DNA of 33,842 nt from contig CAMDSM010000002.1 of assembly GCA_945906905.1 (NCBI GenBank), forward strand, positions 1-33,842, in the 5' to 3' direction. Origin of the DNA: Altererythrobacter xiamenensis (lineage in GTDB: Bacteria > Pseudomonadota > Alphaproteobacteria > Sphingomonadales > Sphingomonadaceae). A program made the translations under genes and the position numbers. The notes beneath the pieces were generated by a model. That model made no database searches. It worked only from the letters and a program-made list of their open reading frames with translations, and had not been told where the DNA came from. This document shows positions 8,925-18,736 of the stretch, piece after piece; positions within the stretch are counted from its first letter, which is position 1, and every line of letters starts with the position of its first letter.

Positions 8925-9551
8925 TTACTCGTGGCTGAAGATGTCCTTGTCGATCCATCCGGCGATGTCGAGCAGGGCGCGCGCGGGCAGGAATTCATAG
9001 CACGCCTGCGCCAGCTCCAGCCGCCCTTCGCGTTCCAGCCGGGGGATCAATATATCGCGCAAGCGGTGGAGATAGCGCACATCGCTGGCGGCATATTCGC
9101 GCTGCGCATCGCTGAGCACGGGCGCGCCCCAATCGCTCGATTGCTGCTGCTTGGACAGATCTTCGCCCAACAACTCGCTGACCAGGTTTTTCAGCCCGTG
9201 GCGATCAGTATAGGTGCGCGTCATCTTGCTGGCGATCTTGGTGCAGAACACCGGGGCGGCCATAACGCCGAGATAAAAATGGATCGCCGCCAGATCGAAG
9301 CGGGCAAAGTGATAGAGCTTGATCCGCGACGGATCGGCCAGCACCGCCTTGAGGTTGGGCGCATCAAACTTGCTGCCCTTGGCAAAGCGCACCAGATGCT
9401 CATCGCCGCGCCCGTCGCTGATTTGCAGCAGGCACAGCCGATCACGGTGCGTGACAAGCCCCATGGTCTCGGTATCGACCGCAACCGGGCCGGGGGCCAG
9501 CACATCGGCGGGCAGGTCTTCTTCGTGGAAATAGACAGTCATAGCGGCCAT
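8925..9551 (-). CDS. rnd: Ribonuclease D / 3'-5' exonuclease domain protein
   Basis: DEDDy exonuclease motif AVDTETMGL, LCLLQISDGRGDEHLVRF, YTDRHGLKNLVSELLG, YAASDVRYLHRLRD; 208 aa. Confidence 0.9.
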   Translation of the reverse strand: MAAMTVYFHEEDLPADVLAPGPVAVDTETMGLVTHRDRLCLLQISDGRGDEHLVRFAKGSKFDAPNLKAVLADPSRIKLYHFARFDLAAIHFYLGVMAAPVFCTKIASKMTRTYTDRHGLKNLVSELLGEDLSKQQQSSDWGAPVLSDAQREYAASDVRYLHRLRDILIPRLEREGRLELAQACYEFLPARALLDIAGWIDKDIFSHE

Positions 9552-9584
9552 GCCTTAGGCGGATTGATGAACAAGGGGAAGTGT

Positions 9585-10268
9585 ATGATGGCACAGGCGG
9601 TTCCTGCAAGCTGGCGCACGGCGCTTGAGCCCGTGCTGGCCAGTGCCGAGGCGCGGGGGCTGGCCGATTTCCTGCGCGCCGAGGAGGCTGTGGGCCGCAC
9701 GATCTATCCGCCGAAAGGGGCGCGGTTGCGGGCCTTGGACCTGACGCCGCTGGACGAAGTGAAAGTCGTGATCCTGGGGCAGGATCCCTATCACGGGCCG
9801 GGGCAGGCGCATGGTCTGTGCTTCTCGGTGCCGCCAGGGGTGCGCAAGCCGCCGTCGCTGGTCAATGTGTTCAAGGAACTGCACGCCGATCTGGGGATCA
9901 CGCCGCCCGAACACGGCAATCTGGAAGGCTGGGCGGCCCAGGGCGTGCTGCTGCTCAACACCGTGCTGACGGTAGAGGCGGGGAAACCCGGATCGCACCA
10001 AGGGCAAGGCTGGGAGGCGATCACCGATGCCGTGGTGGCCGCTGTTGCCGCGCGGGCGGGGCCTTGCGTTTTTATACTGTGGGGCAGCCATGCGCAGAAA
10101 AAGGCCCGGGCCATCGCCGGGCTGGTCAACGGCCCGCATCTGCTGCTGCAATCGGCGCACCCCAGCCCGCTGTCGGCCTATCGCGGCTTCTTTGGTTCCA
10201 GACCGTTCAGCCAGACCAATGCCTTTCTGCAAAGCCAAGGCCGTGGGGCGATTGATTGGCGGTTGTGA
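9585..10268 (+). CDS. ung: Uracil-DNA glycosylase, family 1
   Basis: VVILGQDPYHGPGQAHGLCFSVP, GVLLLNTVLTVEAG..GSHQGQGWE, ILWGSHAQKKA, LLQSAHPSPLSAYRGFFGSRPFSQTN. Start at ATG 9585 with AGGGGAA upstream. Confidence 0.96.
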   Translation: MMAQAVPASWRTALEPVLASAEARGLADFLRAEEAVGRTIYPPKGARLRALDLTPLDEVKVVILGQDPYHGPGQAHGLCFSVPPGVRKPPSLVNVFKELHADLGITPPEHGNLEGWAAQGVLLLNTVLTVEAGKPGSHQGQGWEAITDAVVAAVAARAGPCVFILWGSHAQKKARAIAGLVNGPHLLLQSAHPSPLSAYRGFFGSRPFSQTNAFLQSQGRGAIDWRL

Positions 10269-10299
10269 ATTGGCGATAAGAGCGGTGGAGAGACTTGCC

Positions 10300-11214
10300 A
10301 TGACCATCACGATCACCCCCCTGTCCACCCGCTTCGGGGCCGAGATTTCCGGCCTCGACATCACCCGCCCGCTGGACCTCGCCACCAATGCCAAAATCCG
10401 CGCGGCGCAGGATCGCTGGGGCGTGACCGTGTGGCGCGATACCGGCCTGACCGACGCCAGCCATGTCGCTTTCAGCCGCCTGTTCGGGCTGGTGGAACTG
10501 GCCCCGCGCCACCAGGGCAAGCCGCCGCGTTTCAGCGAGCCGGAGCTGTTCGACGCCAGCAATATCGACGCCGATGGGCACATCATCGACAACGCCATGC
10601 GCCGCCTGATCAACGCCGGTAATCGGCTGTGGCATATCGACAGCTCCTATATGAACGTCCGCAGCGCCCAATCGCTGCTGCTGTGCCACGCGGCCCCGCC
10701 GGTGCCCGCGCCCACGCTGTTTGCCGACACCCGCAGCGCCTATGATGATCTGCCCCAGGCGATGAAGGCCCGGATCGAGGGGCTGACCGCGCGCCATTGC
10801 TATTTCTACAGCCGCATGAAAGCAGGCTACCCGACCAGCGAGGAGGAGCTCGACCGGATGCCGCACGCGCAACAGCCGCTGGTGATGGAGCACCGCGCCA
10901 GCGGGCGCCGCGCGCTTTATCTTGGCAATCATGCGCGCGATATCGTGGGCATGACCCGCGAGGATGGCCGCGCGCTGATTGACGAGCTGAACACCTGGAC
11001 CACGCAGGATCGCTATGTGATCGAAGTCGATTACAGCACGGGCGATATGAGCATCTGGGACAACCTTTGCACCATGCACCGGGCGGGCGATTTTGACGAC
11101 ACCGCCTATGCCCGTGACATGCGCCGCACCACTATCCGCGAGGCCGGAGTGGCGGCGGCCGAAGACCACTTCACCACCATGTTCGCCGCCTCAAAACGTG
11201 TGGCGGAGGGCTGA
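10300..11214 (+). CDS. TauD/TfdA-family Fe(II)/2-oxoglutarate-dependent dioxygenase
   Basis: MTITITPLSTRFGAEISGLDITRPLD; iron-binding HxD in LWHIDSSYMN; C-terminal LCTMHRAGDFDDTAYARDMRRTTI. Confidence 0.9.
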   Translation: MTITITPLSTRFGAEISGLDITRPLDLATNAKIRAAQDRWGVTVWRDTGLTDASHVAFSRLFGLVELAPRHQGKPPRFSEPELFDASNIDADGHIIDNAMRRLINAGNRLWHIDSSYMNVRSAQSLLLCHAAPPVPAPTLFADTRSAYDDLPQAMKARIEGLTARHCYFYSRMKAGYPTSEEELDRMPHAQQPLVMEHRASGRRALYLGNHARDIVGMTREDGRALIDELNTWTTQDRYVIEVDYSTGDMSIWDNLCTMHRAGDFDDTAYARDMRRTTIREAGVAAAEDHFTTMFAASKRVAEG

Positions 11215-11216
11215 AG

Positions 11217-11247
11217 CTTTAGGAAAGCGGGTTGCCCGCCGCTAAAG
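11217..11247. terminator. Bidirectional-type stem-loop between convergent genes
   Basis: CTTTAG(11217-11222) gaaa GCGGG ttg CCCGC cg CTAAAG(11242-11247), between the TauD stop and the M13 peptidase stop. Confidence 0.6.
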
Positions 11248-11315
11248 TGTGCCGAGTGTAAAACCGCTCATTTCAGGGCCAAGCAATTTCAAGGACGTTG
11301 AACGACCAGAATACA

Positions 11316-13421
11316 TCACCAGATCGAAACGCGCTGTTCGGGCGGCAAATACAGCGGATCGCCGGGGCTGACATCGAAAGCGGCATACCAGGCGTCGATC
11401 TGCCGCACCGCATTGTTGACGCGGAAATCGTCGGGCGGATGGCTGCCATTGATCATCTGCCCACGCTGCGCCTCGGGCCGCCATTGCGAACGCCAGATCT
11501 GCGCAAAGCCGAGGAAAAACCGCTGGTCGCCGGTCAGCCCGTCGATCACCGGAGCTTCCACGCCGTTCAGCGACAGGCGATAGGCACGATAGGCCATTTG
11601 CAAGCCCACGACGTCGCCCAGCGTCTCGCCCATCGCCTGCCCCGGAGTGAGGCAAATCTCGCCATCAGCGGTGCAATATTGCGCGATCAGCGTGGCCATG
11701 CGGGCTTGCAGCGCTTCAAACCCGTCGCGGTCGGCATCCTGCCACCAGTTGCGCAGCGTTCCGGTGCCGTCAAAACTCGCGCCCTGATCGTCAAAACCGT
11801 GGCCAATCTCGTGACCAATCACCGCGCCAATCGCGCCGTAGTTCACCGCTGGATCAGCTTGAGCATTAAAGAATGGCGCTTGCAGGATCGCGGCGGGAAA
11901 GACGATCTGGTTGAACGGCGGCATGTAATAAGCGTTCACTTCTTGCGGCAGCATTGCCCATTCCATCCGGTCAACCGGCTGATCCAGATCAGCCAGCTGA
12001 TCGGCCTGCGCCCACGCACCCGCGCTGACCCGGTTGGCCAGCGGCCGGCCGGGCGCGATCACAAGTCCGTCATAATTTTCGAACTCGGCCGGATAGCCGA
12101 TCTGGGTGGTGAAGCTATCGAGCTTGGCGACCGCCTCGGCCAGCGTCTGGGGGGTCATCCAGTCATTCTCGCCCAGATCCTGCCGCATCGCGCGCAGCAG
12201 ATTGGCGACCAGCGCATCCATCTGCGCCTTGCTGGCGGGCGGGAAATTGCGGGCGACATACATCGCGCCCAATTGCTCACCCAGCAGCGATTCAGCCTCG
12301 CCGATAGCGCGCTTCCAACGCGGACGCTGCTCGCTCTGGCCGCCCAGCACGGTGCCGAAGAAGGCAAAGTCGGCATCATCCACCTCGCGCGGCAGCACCG
12401 AGGCGTAAGCCGACAGGAACCGCACCGCCATCCACGCCTTGATGTTGGGCAAAGGGGTCTGGGCCAGCAAGTTCATCATCGCGGGCAGACCGCCGCCCAT
12501 CATCGCCAGCTGATCGGGCGTCAGGCCCAGCTCGGTCACTTCAGCATCGGTCGGCAGCAATTGCGCGGCCAAAAATCGCTGCTGATCGCCAAAGCCGCCA
12601 GCGTTGAGCATCGCCTCAACCGGAAATTGCGGGGCCAGAGCCACCAGCTGATCGCGGCTCAGTTCGTTATAAGTCAGCTCGGGGATGCGGAACATCTGGC
12701 TGTCCCATTCCAGCTGGGCCACCTGATGTTCAAAATCGTACACTACGCTGGCCGCCTGCGCCGGATCGGCATAGCCAGCCTGCCCCAGCATGAAGCTGAG
12801 GAATTCCATATAGGCGGCGCGGATTTCCAGATTGCGCGCGCTATCGACCAGATAATAATCGCGATCGGGCAGCCCCATGCCGGAAAAACCCACCGCCGCG
12901 ACGTGGGCATTGGGGTCCATATCATCGATAGTAACGCCTGCAGAAACTGGCGCGGGAATGCCGGGCTGGGTCGACAAGGCCACCAGCGCGGTCAAATCAG
13001 GCGCAGCGTAGATTTCGCGCAAGTATGGATAGGCAGGCGCAAGGCCAGCTGCATCGATCGCCGCTGTATCGAAAAAGGCCTGATAGGCATCGACCAGCCG
13101 CCGCTCGGGCGTGCCCGGCGCGGGATTGGCGGCGACCATTTCGGCCATCAAGGTCTCGACATCCGCGATTGCGCCATCAGACAGCATGTCGAAGGCGCCA
13201 TAGCGCACACGGTCTGCCGGGATCGGATTGGCCGCCAGCCAGCGCGCATTGACATAGGCGTTGAAATCCGCGCCGGGATCGATCGCGGGATCAAGCTGAT
13301 TGGTGTCGACGCCCCAGGTGCCAAAGCTCATCGTGGGTGCTTGATCTTGCGCCACAGCGGGCAGCGCGGCAGCAAGCGCTATGGCGGAAATGCTGGTGGT
13401 GAGAATCTGGCGGATCATCAT
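11316..13421 (-). CDS. M13 family zinc metallopeptidase (neprilysin/PepO-like)
   Basis: Signal peptide MMIRQILTTSISAIALAAALPAVAQ, zinc site GAVIGHEIGHGFDDQGASFDGTG, NAYYMPPFNQIVFPAAILQAPFF, VNNAVRQIDAWYAAFDVSPGDPLYLPPEQRVSIW. Confidence 0.95.
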   Translation of the reverse strand: MMIRQILTTSISAIALAAALPAVAQDQAPTMSFGTWGVDTNQLDPAIDPGADFNAYVNARWLAANPIPADRVRYGAFDMLSDGAIADVETLMAEMVAANPAPGTPERRLVDAYQAFFDTAAIDAAGLAPAYPYLREIYAAPDLTALVALSTQPGIPAPVSAGVTIDDMDPNAHVAAVGFSGMGLPDRDYYLVDSARNLEIRAAYMEFLSFMLGQAGYADPAQAASVVYDFEHQVAQLEWDSQMFRIPELTYNELSRDQLVALAPQFPVEAMLNAGGFGDQQRFLAAQLLPTDAEVTELGLTPDQLAMMGGGLPAMMNLLAQTPLPNIKAWMAVRFLSAYASVLPREVDDADFAFFGTVLGGQSEQRPRWKRAIGEAESLLGEQLGAMYVARNFPPASKAQMDALVANLLRAMRQDLGENDWMTPQTLAEAVAKLDSFTTQIGYPAEFENYDGLVIAPGRPLANRVSAGAWAQADQLADLDQPVDRMEWAMLPQEVNAYYMPPFNQIVFPAAILQAPFFNAQADPAVNYGAIGAVIGHEIGHGFDDQGASFDGTGTLRNWWQDADRDGFEALQARMATLIAQYCTADGEICLTPGQAMGETLGDVVGLQMAYRAYRLSLNGVEAPVIDGLTGDQRFFLGFAQIWRSQWRPEAQRGQMINGSHPPDDFRVNNAVRQIDAWYAAFDVSPGDPLYLPPEQRVSIW

Positions 13422-13522
13422 GGTCCCTCATGAATTGGCAGAACGACGCTTTAGCGCCGTCACCAGTCAAGGCGAAGCTGTTGATCGGTTTCACATGATA
13501 CTTCGTCGAATTTCTGGGTCGA

Positions 13523-15310
13523 TTAAAGCGCCGCATCATCGAACTGGAGTGAGGCGAGCCTGGCGTAAAGCCCGCCGTGGGCGATCAGGCTGGCGTGATC
13601 GCCCTGCTCGACGATCCGACCGCCATCGAGCACCACGATCCGGTCTGCCGCGCGCACGGTGGCGAGGCGGTGGGCGATGACGATCGTGGTGCGGTTGGCC
13701 ATCAGCCGGTCGAGCGCCTGCTGCACCAGCCGTTCGCTCTCGGCATCCAGGGCGCTGGTCGCTTCATCGAGCAGCAGGATCGGCGCATCACGCAGCAGCG
13801 CGCGGGCAATCGCCACCCGCTGGCGCTGGCCACCCGAAAGCCGCGCGCCGCCTTCGCCAAGGAAGGTGTCGAGGCCCTGCGGCAGGTCGCGCAGGAAGGT
13901 CTCGGCATTGGCGGCGCGGGCCGCATCCCAGATCGCCTCCTCGCTCGCTTCCCACGCGCCATAGCGCAGATTGTCGCGGGCATTGGCGGCAAACAGCGTG
14001 CCTTCCTGCGGCACCAGCGCCATGCGGGAGCGGATGGCGGAGGGATCGGCCTGCGTCAGCGGCACGCCGTCCATCTTCACCGTGCCGACCTGCGGATCAT
14101 AGAATCGTTCGGCCAGCTGGAAGATGGTCGACTTGCCCGCGCCCGAAGGGCCAACGATGGCCACCGTTTCGCCCGGTTCCACCGTCAACGTGAAGCCGTC
14201 GAGCGCCTTATCGGTTAGCCGGGTGGGGTAGCTGAAGGTAACATTGTCGAACGACAGGCTGCCGCGCGGCGGCTCGGGCAGCGCCACGGGCCGTGAGGGC
14301 GGGGCGATGGCGGGCTTTTCGTTGAGCAATTCATTCAGGCGGCTGGCCGCCCCCGCACCGCGCAGCAGATCGCCGTAAACCTCTGCCAGCGCGCCGAAAG
14401 CACCAGCCACCAGCACGCCTGTGAGCACGAAAGCAGCGATGGTGCCGCCGGTCAGTGTGCCATCGGCCACCTGCATCGCCCCGCGCCACATCACCGCAAT
14501 GATCGCCCCGAAAATCAGCGCGATCACCAGTGCGGTCATGCCAGAGCGCAGCATGATCCGGCGTTTGGCGGTGTTGAACGTGGCCTCGACACTGTTTGAG
14601 AAGCGGACGACCTCGCGCGGCTCCTGATTGAAGCCCTGAACGATCTTCATGGCGCCCAGCACTTCGGCCACTTGCGCCCCGACATTGGCCACCTGATCCT
14701 GGCTTTCACGGCTGACCTTGCGCAAGCGGCGACCAAAAAAGATGATCGGGACAATCACCAGCGGTATCGCCACCACCATCAGCAGCGTTAGCTTCGGGGC
14801 CAGAACGATCATATAGCTGAGCCCACCCAGCGCCATGATCGAATTTCGCAGAGCGATCGAGATGGTGGTTCCGACCACCACTTCGATTTGGGCTGTATCA
14901 GCAGTCATGCGGCTGGAAATCTCGTTCGGCGAATTCTCCTCGAAGAAGCCGGGAGAAAGGCGCAGCAGGTTTTGTTGCACCGCCAGGCGGATATCCGCCA
15001 CCACCCGTTCGCCCAACATCGAGACGAAATAGAACCGGCAGGCGGTCCCCAGAGCCAAGACCAGTGCAACCATGAAAAGCATACGAAACCAGCGGTTGAT
15101 CTCGGCAGGATTGGCCCCTTGCGCAAAACCGGAGTCGATCACCCCGCGAAAATAGGCCGGGATCGCCAGCGTGGCAGCGGCTGTCACCACCAGCGCCACC
15201 CCGGCCAAGGCGATCAGCCCGGGATAGCGGGCAGCAGCCGCAAAGATCATGCCCAGCGGGCCGATGCTGCTGGCGGGTTCGACGGCGACTTTGGTGGATG
15301 ATCTGGCCAT
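13523..15310 (-). CDS. MsbA-like ABC transporter, fused permease/ATP-binding protein
   Basis: Walker A GPSGAGKSTIFQL, signature LSGGQRQRVAIARALL, Walker B ILLLDEATSALD, TM domain upstream. Start placed at MARSSTKVAVEPASS. Confidence 0.92.
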   Translation of the reverse strand: MARSSTKVAVEPASSIGPLGMIFAAAARYPGLIALAGVALVVTAAATLAIPAYFRGVIDSGFAQGANPAEINRWFRMLFMVALVLALGTACRFYFVSMLGERVVADIRLAVQQNLLRLSPGFFEENSPNEISSRMTADTAQIEVVVGTTISIALRNSIMALGGLSYMIVLAPKLTLLMVVAIPLVIVPIIFFGRRLRKVSRESQDQVANVGAQVAEVLGAMKIVQGFNQEPREVVRFSNSVEATFNTAKRRIMLRSGMTALVIALIFGAIIAVMWRGAMQVADGTLTGGTIAAFVLTGVLVAGAFGALAEVYGDLLRGAGAASRLNELLNEKPAIAPPSRPVALPEPPRGSLSFDNVTFSYPTRLTDKALDGFTLTVEPGETVAIVGPSGAGKSTIFQLAERFYDPQVGTVKMDGVPLTQADPSAIRSRMALVPQEGTLFAANARDNLRYGAWEASEEAIWDAARAANAETFLRDLPQGLDTFLGEGGARLSGGQRQRVAIARALLRDAPILLLDEATSALDAESERLVQQALDRLMANRTTIVIAHRLATVRAADRIVVLDGGRIVEQGDHASLIAHGGLYARLASLQFDDAAL

Positions 15311-15398
15311 ATGCGCCAAGCGCCTAGCCCAATTGTTCGCCCGAAAGAAGCTGCCGCAGGTCACAAATTGTCGTGCGGGAGGCAAATGCACCAACAAA

Positions 15399-15418
15399 CT
15401 GCTTTTGCTGCATTGCAA
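15399..15418. promoter_or_regulatory. Candidate PhaR-type operator(s) upstream of phaZ
   Basis: Overlapping near-consensus sites CTGC-TTTT-GCTG (15399-15410) and CTGC-ATT-GCAA (15408-15418) versus CTGC-N3/4-GCAG. Confidence 0.45.
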
Positions 15419-15455
15419 CATGCCCTAGGCTGGCGCCACACAACCAAGGATCGCT

Positions 15456-16679
15456 ATGCTCTATTCCGCCTATGAAATGCACCGGCAGGTAATGAATGCG
15501 GCCAGCAACTGGGCGAATGTCAGCGCGCAATTGCTGTCTAACCCGGCGCTGCCGATGGGTTATTTCGGGCTTGGCCCGGCGATGGCATCCGCGCTCAAGG
15601 TGTTTGCCCATGTCTATGAGGAGCGCGGCAAGCCCGCGTTCAACATCGATGCGGTGAAGATCGGCGGCAAGTCATTTGCGGTTGCCGAGCAGGTGCTGGC
15701 GCACAGGCCATTCGGCGCGCTCAGGCATTTCAAACGCGAAGGCCTGCCAGCCGACGCCCCCAAACTGCTGATCGTGGCCCCGATGAGCGGACACTATGCC
15801 ACGCTGCTGCGCGGAACGGTGGCGCGGATGGTCGAAAATCAGGAAGTGTGGATCACCGATTGGGCCGATGCCAAGCTGGTGCCGCTATCGGCAGGCAGCT
15901 TCGATCTGGACGACTATATCGACTACCTGATCGAATTCCTGCGCGAGATCGGTGAGGGCACCCATATGCTGGCGGTATGCCAGCCATCGGTGCCAGCCTT
16001 CGCCGCAGCCGCCGTGATGGGGGCCAATAACGATCCTTGTCGTCCGGCCTCGCTCACCATGATGGGCGGTCCAGTGGACACCCGCGCCAGCCCGACCAGC
16101 GTCAACGATGTGGCGATGGACAAGCCGCTGGCCTGGTTTGCCAACAACGTGATCGCCACCGTTCCGCTCCCCCATCCCGGAGCGGGCCGCAAGGTCTATC
16201 CCGGTTTTCTGCAATTGGCCGGCTTCATTTCGATGAACCTGCAAAGCCATATGCTGAGCCATTACGAGATGTTCAAGCACCTCAACGTCGGCGACCATGA
16301 CAGCGCCGAGGCGACACGCAAGTTCTACGACGAATACCTCTCGGTCTGCGACATGACGGCCGAATTCTATCTCCAGACGATCGAGCACGTGTTCCAGGAA
16401 CATTCGCTGCCGCGCGGACTTTTTGTCCATCGCGGCAAAGTGATCGATCTCGGGGCCATCCGCGACACTGCCTTGCTGGCGATCGAGGGTGAGGAGGACG
16501 ATATCTCAGGAATAGGCCAGACCCGCGCCGCGCTCGACCTGGCCACGCATCTGCCGCCCGAACGCAAGAAATACCACCTCGCCCCGGACGTGGGCCACTA
16601 TGGCATCTTCAACGGCTCAAAATGGCGGACAAAGATTGCCCCGGTGGTGGAAGCCTGGATGCGCCAGAACGCGCGCTGA
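15456..16679 (+). CDS. phaZ: Intracellular polyhydroxyalkanoate depolymerase
   Basis: MLYSAYEMHRQVMNAASNWANVSAQLLSNPALPMGYF; ITDWADAKLVPLSAGSFDLDDYIDYLIEFL; nucleophile-elbow-like AVCQPSVPAFAAAA (Cys-type depolymerase); C-terminal HLAPDVGHYGIFNGSKWR. Confidence 0.93.
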   Translation: MLYSAYEMHRQVMNAASNWANVSAQLLSNPALPMGYFGLGPAMASALKVFAHVYEERGKPAFNIDAVKIGGKSFAVAEQVLAHRPFGALRHFKREGLPADAPKLLIVAPMSGHYATLLRGTVARMVENQEVWITDWADAKLVPLSAGSFDLDDYIDYLIEFLREIGEGTHMLAVCQPSVPAFAAAAVMGANNDPCRPASLTMMGGPVDTRASPTSVNDVAMDKPLAWFANNVIATVPLPHPGAGRKVYPGFLQLAGFISMNLQSHMLSHYEMFKHLNVGDHDSAEATRKFYDEYLSVCDMTAEFYLQTIEHVFQEHSLPRGLFVHRGKVIDLGAIRDTALLAIEGEEDDISGIGQTRAALDLATHLPPERKKYHLAPDVGHYGIFNGSKWRTKIAPVVEAWMRQNAR

Positions 16680-17315
16680 TCAACCCGCAGGCGGTGCAGG
16701 CTCAGTTGCCGCGCTGATCCGCCAGAACAGGCGGTGCAGCAGCCGCCGCGCCAGCACCAGCAGCCACAGGCACAGGGCCAGCACCAAGGCGCCAACGCCA
16801 ATCGCCGCCGCCGGATAATCATAGGCCAGATAGAGCAGGCCCACGGTCGCCACATCCTCCACCCCTGATACCGCCACATTGCTGACCGGTTCGGGACTGG
16901 TGTTGACCACCGCGCGTGCGCTGGCCTTGCCGCCGTGGGCGATCAGCGCCCCGCCGCCGCCCAGCAGGAAGGCCGCGACCTGCATCACCGGATCGCCCGG
17001 ATCGACAATCGCCAGTGTCAACAGCGCCCCACCGATAGGCCGCACCAAAGTGTGCACCGTATCCCACGCGCTATCGAGCCACATAATCTTGTCAGCGAAA
17101 AATTCGCAGAACGCCCCCACCCCGGCGATACCCATCACCCAAGGGTTGGCCAGAACTTGTAAACTATCGAGATGTTCGGGGAGCGGCACCATTCCGGTGC
17201 GCATGGCTATGCCCGTGGCCAGCACCACCAGATACAGCCGCCAGCCGGCCAAAAGGCTGGCGCTGGTGGCGATGCCGAGGATCTCGACTATCCCCAGGGC
17301 GGGTGTTGCATCCAT
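16680..17315 (-). CDS. DUF4126 family membrane protein
   Basis: Hydrophobic protein: GIATSASLLAGWRLYLVVLATGIAMR, LQVLANPWVMGIAGVGAFCEFFADKIMWLDSAWDTVHTLVRPIGGALL; abuts phaZ convergently. Confidence 0.82.
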   Translation of the reverse strand: MDATPALGIVEILGIATSASLLAGWRLYLVVLATGIAMRTGMVPLPEHLDSLQVLANPWVMGIAGVGAFCEFFADKIMWLDSAWDTVHTLVRPIGGALLTLAIVDPGDPVMQVAAFLLGGGGALIAHGGKASARAVVNTSPEPVSNVAVSGVEDVATVGLLYLAYDYPAAAIGVGALVLALCLWLLVLARRLLHRLFWRISAATEPAPPAG

Positions 17316-17361
17316 GAGGTTTAGTCTATGCGCAAGGGAGGCGCTTTGTCGAGTGGCAGGC

Positions 17362-18732
17362 TCAAACCGCCACGGCAGCCTTGGCCGGCCCTCGTCTTGC
17401 GCGGCTAAACTGCGCCTTCAACTCCGGCCCCTCAACCCGCCGGACATAGGACCACAGCCCGCATTGCAGCCCCACCAGCATGAACAGGAACGGCTGATAG
17501 GCAATCCCCACAAAGGCCGCGCCCGCCAGATAGACTAGGTGCGCCTGTTGCAGCGCAGTCGCCAGCCCCGCCTGCCAGCTGCCCCGATTGGAATCGCGAC
17601 GCTGGAACCGGCGGCGCAGCTTTTCCATCTGCCACAGCCCCAGCAATTGCAGCCACAGCCACAGGCCAAGCCCGATCCAGCCCTGTTCACCCAACATCTC
17701 GAAATAGGATGAGTGATAGGCCCGCGCCTCCTCGGTCACTTCGCGGAATTCCACTTGGCTGTTGCCAGCCTCGCCCGTGACCACGCGGGTCTGATAGGTG
17801 AAGCTGTTGGCGCGAAAGGCATCAAAGCCGCCACCCATCGGATGATCGCGGACATAGTCGAGCGTCCAGCCCCACACCGCCAGCCGGGTGGAGGCCGACT
17901 GATCGCCTTCATAACCGCCGATGGTGCCCATCCGCTCGACATAGCTTTGCGGCAGGAACGGCACTGCCGCCATCATCGCCAGCCCCGCCAGCCCGAGATA
18001 GACAAACCGATAACGCACCGATCGCAGCATCACCACGCCCAGCACGCCAAGGCACACAAGCCCCGTGCGGGCCGAAGTGCCGACCGGGATCAGCATACAG
18101 GCAAAGATTAGCCCGGCGGTAAAAGCGGTTACCATCCAGCCCGGTTTGAACAATGTGCCATGCCGCGCCAGCCACAGCGCCAGCGGAATAATCGCAATCG
18201 CCACGCAGGAGATGATCGAACCTTCGTAGAGGCCCGAATTCTCGTCCACCAGCAGGCTCAAGGTGGCATAGCCACCGCCGCCAAAAATGGTTTTTACCCC
18301 GCCGTTGATGGTGATCGTGCCCACCGCCAGCACGATGAACAGCACCGCCGCCTCAATCCTCAGCTTGGTCCGCAAGGTCAGCGGCAGGAGCGAGGCAAAG
18401 ACCAGCGCCTTCCACACCCAGTCCCACTTCTCCCACGCCGAATCCTGAAACTGTGCGCCCAGCGTAGTCATCCCGCACCAGGCCAGCAGCGCCAGAATCA
18501 GACCTTGGCGCAAGGTAAAGCGCGCATCGGACTTGGCATCGAGCAGCAGCCAGCCGGCAAAGGCAGCGACAAAAGCGATCAGCGACAATTGCAGGCTCTG
18601 GATCAGACCCCAGCCGATTTTCTGCGGGGCGACGATATCAATATAGACATAAGCCAGCACCCAGATGAAAGGGCGCTTGATCCCCAGCAAAAGCAGCAGG
18701 CCAATAAAGCCGAGCAGGGCGAAATCGAGCAT
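17362..18732 (-). CDS. Putative O-glycosylation ligase, exosortase A system-associated (O-antigen ligase family)
   Basis: MLDFALLGFIGLLLLLGIKRPFIWVLAYVYIDIVAPQKIGWGLIQSLQLSLIAF plus multi-TM O-antigen-ligase-like body (DHPMGGGFDAFRANSF, EARAYHSSYFEMLGEQGWIGL). ORF-track start (18855) is too early; ATG 18732 follows the 57-aa ORF by 4 nt. Confidence 0.87.
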   Translation of the reverse strand: MLDFALLGFIGLLLLLGIKRPFIWVLAYVYIDIVAPQKIGWGLIQSLQLSLIAFVAAFAGWLLLDAKSDARFTLRQGLILALLAWCGMTTLGAQFQDSAWEKWDWVWKALVFASLLPLTLRTKLRIEAAVLFIVLAVGTITINGGVKTIFGGGGYATLSLLVDENSGLYEGSIISCVAIAIIPLALWLARHGTLFKPGWMVTAFTAGLIFACMLIPVGTSARTGLVCLGVLGVVMLRSVRYRFVYLGLAGLAMMAAVPFLPQSYVERMGTIGGYEGDQSASTRLAVWGWTLDYVRDHPMGGGFDAFRANSFTYQTRVVTGEAGNSQVEFREVTEEARAYHSSYFEMLGEQGWIGLGLWLWLQLLGLWQMEKLRRRFQRRDSNRGSWQAGLATALQQAHLVYLAGAAFVGIAYQPFLFMLVGLQCGLWSYVRRVEGPELKAQFSRARRGPAKAAVAV

Positions 18733-18736
18733 CGCC

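Noticed and set aside
11298-13433. 711-aa plus-strand ORF
   Set aside because: Exact antisense shadow of the M13 metallopeptidase, which carries the HEIGH zinc site; no recognisable domain.
16680-17315. DUF4126 protein as a possible partner of PHA depolymerase
   Set aside because: Convergent orientation, only abutting stops; no evidence of functional linkage.
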